Origin: Neofusicoccum parvum
Lineage: Eukaryota > Ascomycota > Dothideomycetes > Botryosphaeriales > Botryosphaeriaceae
NCBI GenBank assembly: GCA_020912385.1
Contig: CP087212.1
Coordinates: forward strand, 2,108,001 to 2,172,000
Reading direction: 5' to 3'
Length of the DNA: 64,000 nt
The notes under the pieces were generated by a model. That model saw nothing but the letters and a program-made list of their open reading frames with translations. It was not told where the DNA came from and searched no databases. The position numbers and the translations under genes were made by a program. Of this stretch, positions 34,299 to 44,065 are shown piece after piece; position 1 is the first letter of the stretch; each line of letters opens with the position of its first letter.

Positions 34299-35534
34299 CT
34301 AGACTAGCTCACCCTCCTCATCCTCCCAAGGGATGGTGATCTTCCAGTCATCGCCCTCGGGTTCAAGAAGATTGAGGTACTCCTCCAAATCGAGCGGGGC
34401 CTCGCGATCAAGCTCGGCCGCGAACTTGAAGGCCTTGAGCATGTCAAAGACATCTGAGGGTGGTAGCCACATGATAATATGGTGGTCGACAAAGCCGACT
34501 TCATACGTCCACGGATCCAAGACAACGTTGGAAATTTGGTGGTATTCAGGATATCCGGCCTTCTTCCAGTCCCATGGCTGCCGAAAGACGCTCTTCGGCT
34601 CCGCGGGCTGGCCGCGGCTGACTTGGTTCCAGACCTTCTTCATGCCGTCTCGCATCCATTCCATGGCGAAATATTCAACGGACACCTGGTATGCGTAGGT
34701 CTGCTTGAAACGTGTGTGGAACCAGGCGGGAACTTGGCCAAGGACGACATAGTCGAAGCCGTGGGTCTCGAAGTAGCTCACCCCTATCTTGTTGAAGAGT
34801 TCAAGGATCCGCATGCGGTCGTGCTTGGACAGCGAGTGGAAGTACGTGAATACCTCCTGTTTCTTGAATCTTCGGCTGCAGGGCGCTCCAGGAGCGCTGC
34901 CAAAGAGGCGCCAGAGCAGCACGATGACGGATGGAAGTTCTTCAGCGTAGTCCGCGGAGACCGAAAGGTCCTGGATGAGGAATTTGGCGATAGATTCCGT
35001 TGCCTCGCGGATGAGCTGGAGGAAGAGGAAGTAGTGATTCTGTGGGAAGTTGGGGCCAAAGAGAAGGCCTTGAGAGACGTTGGTTGTGCCCAGGGAAGCC
35101 ACCTCAGGGAAGACAGCGGCCTCGACCGAATACCTCTTGCGCAGCTCGAGGATGATTTGGTCCTTGTGGCTGTCCCACAGCGGCTTGAAAGGCGAGTCAG
35201 CATGGCGGAGACTAAAAATTGTACGTGGGTCAAGTTGGGAGGCGATTCGGATCTGCAACTCTGGAGGAAGCTTACTCATGACTCCCAGACCCTTGATGGA
35301 GTACTTTCCGGCATCGCCTGCGCTCGTGACAACAGGGCCATGCTCCTTGCAATGATGCTTGTGCTTCTTGCAGCCACCATGGTGCTTCCTGCAGTTTCCA
35401 GTGCTACGCTTATGGAGACCGTTAGCGTAGCCATCATGCTTCTCGCAGGCACCTGCTCTGCAGTTGAGGCAAAGCTTAAGAATTCGAAGTCGAAACTCGA
35501 TTCTCCGAGGTGGTTCGATATGTACCAGCGCCAT
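34299..35534 (-). CDS. F-box-like protein with Cys/His-rich N-terminal segment
   Basis: Single-exon gene of 411 residues. LPPELQIRIASQLDPRTIFSLRHADSPFKPLW near residues 90-120 resembles an F-box (LPxEL then a helix with FSLR), which would link a target to an SCF ubiquitin ligase through Skp1. The stretch before it, residues ~24-66, is full of Cys and His (CLNCRAGACEKH, CRKHHGGCKKHKHHCKEHG) and may bind metal; I do not recognise it as a named domain. The remainder is a fungal-specific domain with an aromatic-rich end (YPEYHQISNVVLDPWTYEVGFVDHHIIMW) and an acidic C-terminus. No substrate or partner is evident. An alternative start at the Met before SKLPPELQ would remove the Cys/His segment; the long open frame argues for the first ATG. 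Confidence 0.7.
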   Translation of the reverse strand: MALVHIEPPRRIEFRLRILKLCLNCRAGACEKHDGYANGLHKRSTGNCRKHHGGCKKHKHHCKEHGPVVTSAGDAGKYSIKGLGVMSKLPPELQIRIASQLDPRTIFSLRHADSPFKPLWDSHKDQIILELRKRYSVEAAVFPEVASLGTTNVSQGLLFGPNFPQNHYFLFLQLIREATESIAKFLIQDLSVSADYAEELPSVIVLLWRLFGSAPGAPCSRRFKKQEVFTYFHSLSKHDRMRILELFNKIGVSYFETHGFDYVVLGQVPAWFHTRFKQTYAYQVSVEYFAMEWMRDGMKKVWNQVSRGQPAEPKSVFRQPWDWKKAGYPEYHQISNVVLDPWTYEVGFVDHHIIMWLPPSDVFDMLKAFKFAAELDREAPLDLEEYLNLLEPEGDDWKITIPWEDEEGELV

Positions 35535-35972
35535 GATGAATGTTGATATTTGGGGATCTGTGATTGTAGAACACTAGACCAAATGTGTATCTTGGTCTTG
35601 TATTGTCGAATATTTTCTTGGAAAGCCGCTTGGGGTGAATTCTGAATAATGATATGCTAAGTAGAGTGGTAAGATACTTAAATACCCTTGTCCTTCCATT
35701 GTACAATCGAATCACCTATGAATTCTACAATGTATAATGAGCATTGTTTCAGCCACAGCGGTAGCAATACTTCTTGAAGTTAGTTTCATTTTGCACAATG
35801 AATCATTGTTTTCACTCAAACAGCTACTGAAAATTGGATCGTTATTCGTCAACTATGATCACAGTGTAGCAACGCGCCACATTTCAGACGAGGTTTTAGT
35901 AAGCCAACCATGGCGTAATAGTGTTCCTCCGCGACAGTTTCTAGGACATCTTATGTAACAGATCGAGATCTC
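35535..35972. other. Intergenic between F-box-like gene and ALDH gene
   Basis: AT-rich promoter side of the F-box-like gene and 3' flank of the aldehyde dehydrogenase gene. No coding sequence seen. Confidence 0.4.
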
Positions 35973-37980
35973 CTACAGCTTATATTTGCCTGTGTCTTTC
36001 GTTTCACCACGGCCAACAGCTGTACCAGAAGCTTGAATCTCAACGCGATCTGATCTTGTCTCAGCGGGTAATTTGATATGCAAGCTTTTAGTGTGCAGAT
36101 AGGCCAACAGCCCTGCAAACCCGAGCTCTCGTCCTTGCCCACTTTCCTTGTAGCCACCAAAAGCCGTTTGCGGGCTGGGAAAGAAAGGAGCGTTGACAGC
36201 CACCGTACCCGCCTCAACGGCCGCTGAGACGCGTAACGCGCGGGAGATGGACTCGGTGTATATAGCGGCTTTGTGAGACAGTTTTATTAGCAAGTGATTG
36301 TTTCGAAAGAAAGGCTGAAGCCCAGGACAAAGCCCAAGCCACACCGCTCCGCCGCAACTCACCGGACAGGCCATAAGTGGTGTCGTTGGCCAGCTTGACA
36401 ACCTCTTCCTCAGTATCGAACACGCTGACCGTCGCGACCGGGCCGAAGATCTCCTCCCTGAGGATGCTCGCGTCTGGCGTCGGATTCGCAAAGAGCGTCG
36501 GCTCGACAAAGAACCGCTTGCCCGGCACCGCTGCCGTGCCGCCGCCGGTCACCAGCTCGGCCTCAAGTTTGCCGGCATCTATGAATGCAGCGATACGCTC
36601 GTACTGTGCGCGATCTGCCACCGGGCCCAAGGTGGCACTGGCGGCCTCGAACGCGGCCTTGAGCGCGGGGATGAAGGTCTTCGCGATGCCCGCCTGCACG
36701 TAGATTCGGGATGTGGTGGCGCAGACCTGGCCGCTGTTGAGGAGGAACCCCATCGAGCAACTGTGGCGTCTTGTTAGAATAAGGTTGTCGCAATGGGAAC
36801 CGAGGGGGTAGGTGGGACTTGCCCCTGGACGGCATCGTCGAACGGCGCGTCGTCGAACACGATAGCCGGGCTCTTGCCGCCCAGCTCCTGAGAAGTTGCG
36901 TCAGTCATCAACAGCTTTGGCGGCGGGTCCCAGGGGAAGAGCTCAAGCCAGTCCTCACTGACCAGTGTGCAGCGTTTCATGTTGCTGTGGTTGGCCGCGT
37001 CCTGGACTTTCTTGCCGGCCGCCTTGGACCCGGTGAAGCTGATCTTGGCAATCTTCATGTGCGCTGCCAGCAACTCGCCGGTGCTTGCGTCGCCCGAGAG
37101 TATCTGGACCACGCCGGGCGGGAATCCTGCCTCCTTGACGAGGCGGCCGAGAGCGGCGACGCCGAGCGGCGACTTCTCAGAGCTCTTGTAGATGACCTGT
37201 GGCTCCAATTAGACCAAACATCATCGAAACCGCAATGAATTTGTCCGCCAAGTTGTGTCTGGATATCCTGGGTGTCTACAAACCGTATTTCCGGCGGCCA
37301 GAGCAGGCGCCACTTTCCATGAAAAGGTCCTACGGATGCACACTTCAGTCAACCACACACAATAAACCTTTCAAACACGGGCCGGTAGCCTACTCACATA
37401 TGGCTGGAGTTCCATGAGCCTATTCCGGCACACACCCCCAAGGGCTCGTATCTCACGATCTTGTAGAGCCCATCTTCCGCGGGGTAGGTCTCGCCACGAA
37501 TCTTGTCCGCCCATCCCGCATAGTCTGGAGCAGGAGTGAGCGCTCTGTTATGAGAATTGAGGTTGATTCAGACGGCAAGGAACATACATCTGAACGTCTG
37601 AGCACAGCTTGCGACAAGAGCCTCGCCGATAGGCATCGGCTGCCCCATGGCCATGCTTTCCAGCTGTGCCAGCGCCGGCGCCTCGGCATCGATGAGGTCT
37701 GCTAGCTTGATCATGCACGCCGCACGCTGCGCTGCGCTGAAGGATGCCCATGGGCCATTGTGGTACGCTGACAGAGCGCCATCAACGGCTGCGTCTACAT
37801 CTTCGCGGCCCGCGATCGGTATGTTGTCAGCGACGATGGACTCGTCATACGGGCTGTACAACGTGAAGGTTGCGCGGCCTTTGCCGTCAACGTACTAATC
37901 TGGGTGTTAGAGGAGTCTGAAGCGCCCTGTCATCTGATGCTGACCTCGTTGTTGATGAAAAGCTTCGTGCTGACGGCCAT
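35973..37980 (-). CDS. NAD(P)+-dependent aldehyde dehydrogenase
   Basis: Oxidises an aldehyde to the acid. Eight exons on the minus strand: 37980-37945, 37894-37588, 37524-37398, 37329-37284, 37196-36963, 36887-36823, 36760-36363, 36268-35973. They total 502 residues, the family's normal size, with every junction in frame. Conserved blocks: KLFINNEYVDGKG, SYNPYDES-like YSPYDESIV, YAGWADKIRGETYP, the cofactor and active-site strand WKVAPALAAGNTVIYKSSEKSPLG, FTGSKAAGKK, catalytic Glu in LELGGKSPAIVF, catalytic Cys in LLNSGQVCATTSR, and EEIFGPVATVSVFDTEEE. Betaine/aldehyde dehydrogenase-like overall. The sixth intron has a GC donor (GCAAGT) with an AG acceptor and a TTCTAAC branch site. The fifth intron (75 nt) is in frame and stop-free. 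It lies head-to-tail downstream of the tandem decarboxylase. Confidence 0.92.
36761..36822 (-). other. GC-AG intron in the ALDH gene
   Basis: Minus-strand intron with donor GCAAGT, branch-like TTCTAAC and acceptor CACAG. Removing it joins DDAVQG to CSMGFLLNSGQVC in frame; no GT donor nearby gives that product. Confidence 0.8.
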
Positions 37981-38802
37981 TGTATCGTGGTACTTGATGC
38001 CGAAATTTGCACCAACAACTGGCGATGCATGCTCTGGTTTTCACTTCATCATTGTGGCGAGAAGTCCAGTCAGAGCCAAAGACAATTAGCCCTACCGCCA
38101 TACTATGCAAATCTCCCTTTGATCTTTTTTCTCGGACTGACTTTCCTGCTCTGTGCGGCTGTGCCATACGAGCCACTTGACAGTTAGGCTGCAGCTCGCT
38201 TGTCTGCTAGTCAACAGTCAGAGACGGACTGATAATCTAGCCTCTTGATCTCGCACTCAGATTGGTGGGACGATCATAAGACTAATTTCATGCTTTGTCC
38301 AGCGGGTCAGATCGACCGCATTTTGAATTGCCGGACCACGCTCCGTGCCGCCCTGACTAAGAAGCTGAAGAGGCCCATGGCTCAAGCTTCTTGTGGACCA
38401 GGCAACATTTTCACCATGCAGAATCTCCGAGATGGGCTATCTTCTAAGGTTGCCGGCCCACTACTCTGGAAGGGCATTGGTATACATGGTCAGTCAGTGA
38501 AGTATTGGAATAAGCACACGCCCTTCACACATCAACGGTTGAACCATTCGTCCGGACGCGAGTTTTCAATGAAAGAAATGTTAGAGCTATCCGCAAGGTT
38601 GCTTTAACTGCCTTTGAATTTAGGCAGGTGTTGCGATACTATCCGAACCGACCACATCAAGTAGACTGAAAAGCGTGCAACTGGGCCTTCTGCAAGGAGC
38701 ACTCGGCATTCGCCGACACCCGACACACATCACAATGAACATGCACCCACTATAACCGGATTGCCAGATTGGGAAAACTACCTAGTCAGGTACATAACCG
38801 AG
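37981..38802. other. Intergenic upstream of ALDH gene
   Basis: Promoter of the ALDH gene and 3' flank of the tandem decarboxylase. A 120-codon plus-strand frame at 38245-38607 has no recognisable features and is not called. Confidence 0.35.
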
Positions 38803-41769
38803 TCAGGATACCGCCATCTGCATTCCACATTCGCCTGCCATGGCAAAGAAGCAGTCATCGCCAAGCGCATCGGATGAGGCACAGGGGGAAGACAAGTCGT
38901 CGGGAATGACGACAGCGGTCATATTCCGCACATCGGCTCTTTGCGTACAGACAACATTATTGCAGTAGAGCTCGTCAACAAACAGGGTAGCCAGCGCCTC
39001 AAAGTCATCCGCCTGCGGCAAGCCGCTGAGCAAGACGGCACAGGCCTCGACGACGCGGTCGTGCGCAACACGGACAAGCAGCGCCGCCAGCAGCGCTCCC
39101 GACGGACCCAGGGCAGCAAAGCACAACGCGCCATTCGTCCACTCGACCCTAGTCCTCTCGGCCCGCGCGCACGGCTCCATGCTGTCGGCGCCGTACAGGG
39201 CCGCAGCGACGACGCCCATGAGGCTCTCGTCGCGGCCGTCGAGCCACTCCATGCCCACGTCCGCCTCGGCGCACCGGTGCAGCTGCGCGACGCGGCGTCG
39301 CACCGGCGCCAGCGCGCGCAGCACCGCCGCCCTGTGAGCGGCCACTGCCGCCGCGAAGCCGTCGACCACGGCGGCGCCAACGTGCGGCATGGTGATGAAG
39401 TGGACCCAGCCGGCCTCGGGCGCGAGGTTGAAGTCGTTGACCAGCCACGGCGGCGGGCGCTGGACGAGCGTGACGAGCGAGCCCGGGTTGAACAGCGTCG
39501 GCGTGCCGGCGGCGCGCAGGCGGTCGCGCAGGCGCTCCGCGTTCGCGAGGCAGTGGCGATGCAGCGCCTGCGAGTCCGCCGGCGACGCGAGCTGGCGGTA
39601 CAGCCAGAGCTCGAAGACGGCGCGCGGGTCGACGTGCCCGTCGCTCGCGGCGAGCCGGCCGCGCGGCGGCGCCCAGCACACCACCTGCCCGGCCACCGAC
39701 AGCCCGGGGAATTTGTGCTGGCTCACCGAGACGCCCTGCACCACGAGTCGCCCGCTGGCGCCGTCCAGCGGCCCCGCGCCCGGCGGGCCCAGCGTGTAGG
39801 CGGCCATGCTGGCGCCGAGATCGAGCGCGCCGTCGAGGTGGATGTAGTCGAGGCGGCAGCCGACACGGGCGGCGGCATCGTGGAGGGCCGGGAGGTCGTC
39901 GATTGCGCCAGTGAATGTTGTGCCGTAGCTAGCCAGCAGCACGACCGCGAAGGGCCGGCCTGCGGCGGCTGCTGCACGGCGGTCGATGGCCAGCTGGCGG
40001 CCGAAGAGCTGCGGCACCATGCGGCCGAGTTCGTCGGTCGGTATCACTGACACGCGCGGGATTCCGCTGTGGTCGGCGGCGATCTTGGCAACGCTGTAGT
40101 GCGCTGCGGCCGACGCGTAGAGCGTGGCGTGCGGCAGCGCGCTGAGGGCTGTCAGAATGCCCACGCGGTTGCTCTTCGTGCTGCCGCTGGTGAAGGCTGC
40201 GACGGCCCGGGTCCGTTGGCTGGCGTTAAGTCCGAGGGCAGCGCATGTCTGGTCGAGCAGCTCGCGCTCGCGCGCTGCCACCCATGACGGTGGAATCGAG
40301 GTCGCGAGGACGTGGCCGATAACTGGGCCGAGCACGGAAAGCGTCGAGTGGTTGCCCGGATAGCCGCACGAGCGAGCCGACTGGGAGCGCCATTGCGCTA
40401 CTGTGTCTCGCAGCTGCTCCAGCAAGGCTCCAGGCACAGCGAGGCCGCGGAGGCGGAGACTGAGGTTCCGGCCGGGGCGGGGGCCACCAAGACGTCCGCC
40501 CGGAACAAGCGTGCCAAGCAGCCGGCTGGCGCTCGCCAACGTGGCAGCCGGCTGCACCGCAAGCATGGCAGCCCCGTCACGAAGTCTGCGCGCCCTCCAG
40601 CGATCGAACAGCACCGGCGTCAGCCATGGGCCGGGCTCGATGACGAGGTCGAGGCCGCGCGCGTCGTAGCGCAACGGTATGCCGCCCGCCGCCAGCCCGG
40701 CAGCCAGCGCGTCCCTAACCCGCCGACAGTGCTGGTGCACGCGTCGAAATCCCGCCGACCCAAACCGCGCTTCGTGCAGCGCCACCAGAGCGCCAGCAAA
40801 GGCGTCTCGCGACCCGGAGACGGTGCTGTCGCAGCCCTCGACGTACTCAACGAAGTCTCCGCTGCCGCCTCCCAACGCGCGAGGTTTGAGCGCAACCGCC
40901 AGCTCGCGCCCGACCCCGCCCGTGTTGATGCCGCCCGCCGCCACTGTCGCCACGTGCACGCCGTTGTCCGCTCCGCCGAGCCGCACCTCCGGGAGGCCCA
41001 GGCGGGCCCGCTCCGCGCTAGCCAGCGTCGTCGAGTCGTCGAAGCACCGCACCGCGTCGAGATGCAGCAGCGCCGGCAGCCCGGTGCGCCGCGTCCGCTG
41101 CCGCAGCAGCCCGGCAATCGCCTCCACGTCGTCGTACCCGCCGCCGCGCGCGCTGCGCCACGTCGCCACCACGACGACCGCGCCCTCGACCGCGTCCAGC
41201 ACCGCCTCCAGCGCGCGCAGCTCCATGGCCCCCAGCCCGCCGCAGCGCACCCGCGCCAGCGGCACCCCCAGCATCTCGGCGGCGCTCTGCACGCCCGCGT
41301 GCGCCGCCTCCCCTGCAACCACCGTCACGTGCGTCGACGGCGCGGTCCGCAGGAGGATCTCCTGGCGCGCGGCGCGGATGCAGAACTCATGCGCCTCGCC
41401 GGCGCTACATGCATAGCCCGCGGCCTCGGCGCTGCTGAGGCCCACACGCGCCGCCTTTGCTGTAACGGCGCCGCGCTCGAGCGCCTTGAGGTGGAACGGC
41501 CAGTTGTCGGGCGCCTCGTCGGGCGCCAGGATGCCGTTGTTGAACCAGACGCCGCCGGCCGCGTCCCGCAGCGCCGCCGCCGTGTCCAGCGCCGCCGCGT
41601 CGATGTCCGGCGAGAAGGGCGAGGTGGAGGCGCTCTTCCACTGCGAGAGGAGCGTGTCGACGTGGGAAAGCACACTGGTCAGCTGCGGCCCGTCCCACTG
41701 CTCCGTCAGTGGGTTGCGTAGCCAGTTCTCCCTGTTCGCCTCGAAATCGTGTAGAAGCTTGGACGTCAT
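38803..41769 (-). CDS. Tandem PLP-dependent group II decarboxylase-like protein, N-terminal copy lacking the PLP lysine
   Basis: Intronless, very GC-rich gene of 988 residues. The second half (about 480-830) is a group II (histidine/DOPA decarboxylase-type) fold: FTSGSTKSN, TLYASAAAHYSVAKIA with the PLP-stacking His near 557, ASYGTTFTGAIDDL, YIHLDGAL with Asp 646, and SVSQHKFPGLS with the Schiff-base Lys 686. The first half repeats the same order: YACSAGEAHEF, VTVVAGEAAHAGVQSAAE (His 157), WRSARGGGYDDVEAIAG, LLHLDAV (Asp 238), but NGVHVATVAAGG aligns with the lysine segment and has Ala near 277 in its place. HCRRVRDALAAGLAAGGIPL also mirrors HCLANAERLRDRLRAAGTPT. Residues after 840 form an extra C-terminal region not recognised. 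Likely one active and one inactive domain decarboxylating an amino acid. It shares a divergent 2.3 kb region with the bZIP gene. Confidence 0.85.
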   Translation of the reverse strand: MTSKLLHDFEANRENWLRNPLTEQWDGPQLTSVLSHVDTLLSQWKSASTSPFSPDIDAAALDTAAALRDAAGGVWFNNGILAPDEAPDNWPFHLKALERGAVTAKAARVGLSSAEAAGYACSAGEAHEFCIRAARQEILLRTAPSTHVTVVAGEAAHAGVQSAAEMLGVPLARVRCGGLGAMELRALEAVLDAVEGAVVVVATWRSARGGGYDDVEAIAGLLRQRTRRTGLPALLHLDAVRCFDDSTTLASAERARLGLPEVRLGGADNGVHVATVAAGGINTGGVGRELAVALKPRALGGGSGDFVEYVEGCDSTVSGSRDAFAGALVALHEARFGSAGFRRVHQHCRRVRDALAAGLAAGGIPLRYDARGLDLVIEPGPWLTPVLFDRWRARRLRDGAAMLAVQPAATLASASRLLGTLVPGGRLGGPRPGRNLSLRLRGLAVPGALLEQLRDTVAQWRSQSARSCGYPGNHSTLSVLGPVIGHVLATSIPPSWVAARERELLDQTCAALGLNASQRTRAVAAFTSGSTKSNRVGILTALSALPHATLYASAAAHYSVAKIAADHSGIPRVSVIPTDELGRMVPQLFGRQLAIDRRAAAAAGRPFAVVLLASYGTTFTGAIDDLPALHDAAARVGCRLDYIHLDGALDLGASMAAYTLGPPGAGPLDGASGRLVVQGVSVSQHKFPGLSVAGQVVCWAPPRGRLAASDGHVDPRAVFELWLYRQLASPADSQALHRHCLANAERLRDRLRAAGTPTLFNPGSLVTLVQRPPPWLVNDFNLAPEAGWVHFITMPHVGAAVVDGFAAAVAAHRAAVLRALAPVRRRVAQLHRCAEADVGMEWLDGRDESLMGVVAAALYGADSMEPCARAERTRVEWTNGALCFAALGPSGALLAALLVRVAHDRVVEACAVLLSGLPQADDFEALATLFVDELYCNNVVCTQRADVRNMTAVVIPDDLSSPCASSDALGDDCFFAMAGECGMQMAVS

Positions 41770-44065
41770 GTCGATGTATTACAAAGAGTCACACCTGTAA
41801 TGCCGTTGGATCTCCCGGCGACTGCTCCTTTTGAGCAGCATGGCCGAGATTCTATGAGTGAGATGGTATTAGTGGCTGAACTCTATTGCCAGATGGGCTT
41901 CGAGGCATGAAGCACGCAAGACAGGCTGAGTGATTCCAGGAGATACGCCTGTCATGAAGACGTGTAGAGCTGTTGGCCTTTCGCTGAGCCCACCGCAGCT
42001 TCGGGCTAACGGAGCGGTCGGAGCACATTCGCCTTATGGCTGCGATGCTTTTCCTACTAACACGGCCCCTGAGAGCCAGACTACACTCTGACAACTGACT
42101 TGATGAACGGGCTCAGTGCCAAGCGTGTGGGCCCGTTTGGCACACCTTCATCTCAGAGCAGATACTCATTCGTTCATGGGACATGACTACACACTGGAAT
42201 GAGAATGAGACGGGTAGTCCAAATGAACCTTGCCACTAAGAACACTTTTGCCAACCATCATGTATACCATGGTCAACATACTCGACAGACTATTGGGTGT
42301 GGCTTACTCCTGCAACAACGTGTCCCAGCGGGAAAGCAGCCTAAGATTCGGCGACAGTGGAACTCTGCGGGGAGTGTATTACTATATCTTTGGACGTTAT
42401 CGATCGGTGTCATCTATCGTAGTAATGATTTCTCCAATGGCTGTAGCCCTGTCTGTCTTGGACTGATTGGGAAGTTTTAAGCTAGAGTACTTGCGTCAGG
42501 GCTAGCGAAGCTAAGGGACCCTAAGCATGACACAGTCTAGATTCTTAGCGGGACATGCCATGCAAAATGATATGCCAGTGGGTATTCTAGAGCGGACTCT
42601 GCTCGTTTCTTCCTCTAGACGTTTCCACAATGGACAACTCGGAAGCGTGACGACTGAGGACCTTAAGCTCTGCTCGGTTTTTAAACGAAGCAAAACGTTA
42701 TACGGCGCTCTTGTAATTCTCCCAAATAGGTCCGCTCTCGTATGCTCTTCCGTTTTGGGAGGTGAGTGTTGTGGCTGTAAATCTCGTGCCGCATTCGCAT
42801 TCTCGATCGCGAGAGATGTGGGGAATCCATCGAAATCGACCCGAGCGACAGTTCATGTGTGGGGCTCTTGCCGCTGTGCTACACGTAGATACGGATCACA
42901 GCTCACTTCATTGTACTAGCGTGATCTTGATAATTTTCTTTCCAAGCGAAAATACGTGTTCTTGTGGGGAAAAAAATTCTTCACTGGTTCAGCGTGCTCT
43001 TAGCGTCGAATCAGGTTCCTGAAGAAACGAACGTACGCAGCGACGTATCCCAGCCGACAGGACACATCAAGAGCAACGACATATATGGGTAGCTAAAGCA
43101 TTCGTCTGGGTGCTTTTGGCAATCAAATCATCGAACATCTATATCCGATCAAATACTTCAACTGCCTGTGAGCGAGTTGAACTAGCCCATTTCTTTTGCG
43201 GCTCTCTGTGGCGCCCCTTCTAAGCGCACAATTGTCGTGGATCCTTCATCAACTATTTATCTCGGCTTTAATTAGTGGTTTAAACCACTTTGGATACTGT
43301 GGGGATGACTCGAGATCCTAACAACTATGGGCATTCACAATATATTGAATATATCACACTTTGAGATAGTTAAGAGTGTGAAAATTTCAATACGGTATAG
43401 TGTTTCTTACTTGAATTGAAATATCTGTAACTACTATTTTACGCGCCTAGCTTGCGCGAATCAGCGGTAAGTCCACTGACCTGGCACTTGGACCAACCTG
43501 ACACATCTGTAGTAAGATTGAACTCGTGCCTTTGGGTTGAAATGGCACCCATTCAACCATATCCGAGACCATATCTGCCCCTACCCGAGAGCTCGTCTGC
43601 CCATGCCAACAAGGTTCGTCTGCCCCTGTCGTATACAAGTCGCCTCGTCCTACATATTGAGTTCTATAGGCCCTTGTCAGGCTTTTGCGCCAGCGCCAAG
43701 CCTTTCGCCAACACGATCAGGAAAATCTCAGGATGTGGGAAGCCAACACGAAGATGAGAGGCAATGATACTGACTTCTGTGTTTATCTTCTCTATACCTG
43801 CGAACAGGGCCAGAAACTTTGTAAAGTGGATAGCGAGATAGCTAGGCGCAGCTAGCATAGATATCGTACGACATTCCAAGTCTACATCCGACGTGTTCCA
43901 GGACTGTAGCGATTCATGTGACCGCCGTAGTGCGAATGGGTTCGGCTCTCTCTATTGGAAGAGCCGGAGAGACCGCGTAACTAGCGCAAAACGAAGCGGA
44001 AGCTCGTTATACAAATATCTACCCCTTTTCACGCACCTATCTAATAGGTAGCCTCTTTGTCAGAC
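41770..44065. promoter_or_regulatory. 2.3 kb divergent region between tandem decarboxylase and bZIP gene
   Basis: No gene recognised; two frames (42199-42480, 42527-42919) lack domain or compositional support. The stretch around 43,330-43,450 is AT-rich with an imperfect inverted ATATATT repeat. Probably long regulatory sequence or decayed DNA. Confidence 0.4.

Noticed and set aside
34479..35546. 355-codon plus-strand frame opposite the F-box-like gene
   Set aside because: No recognisable domain; mirrors codon usage of the minus-strand gene, which has an F-box-like motif.
38245..38607. 120-codon plus-strand frame between ALDH and decarboxylase genes
   Set aside because: No recognisable motif; lies in the promoter of the ALDH gene.
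40312..41721. Long plus-strand open frame of 469 codons opposite the tandem decarboxylase
   Set aside because: Arg/Pro/Ala-rich antisense shadow of a GC-rich gene; no conserved motif, while the minus strand has clear family motifs.
42199..42919. Two plus-strand frames in the 2.3 kb divergent region
   Set aside because: Short, mixed composition, no domain; the sequence looks non-coding.
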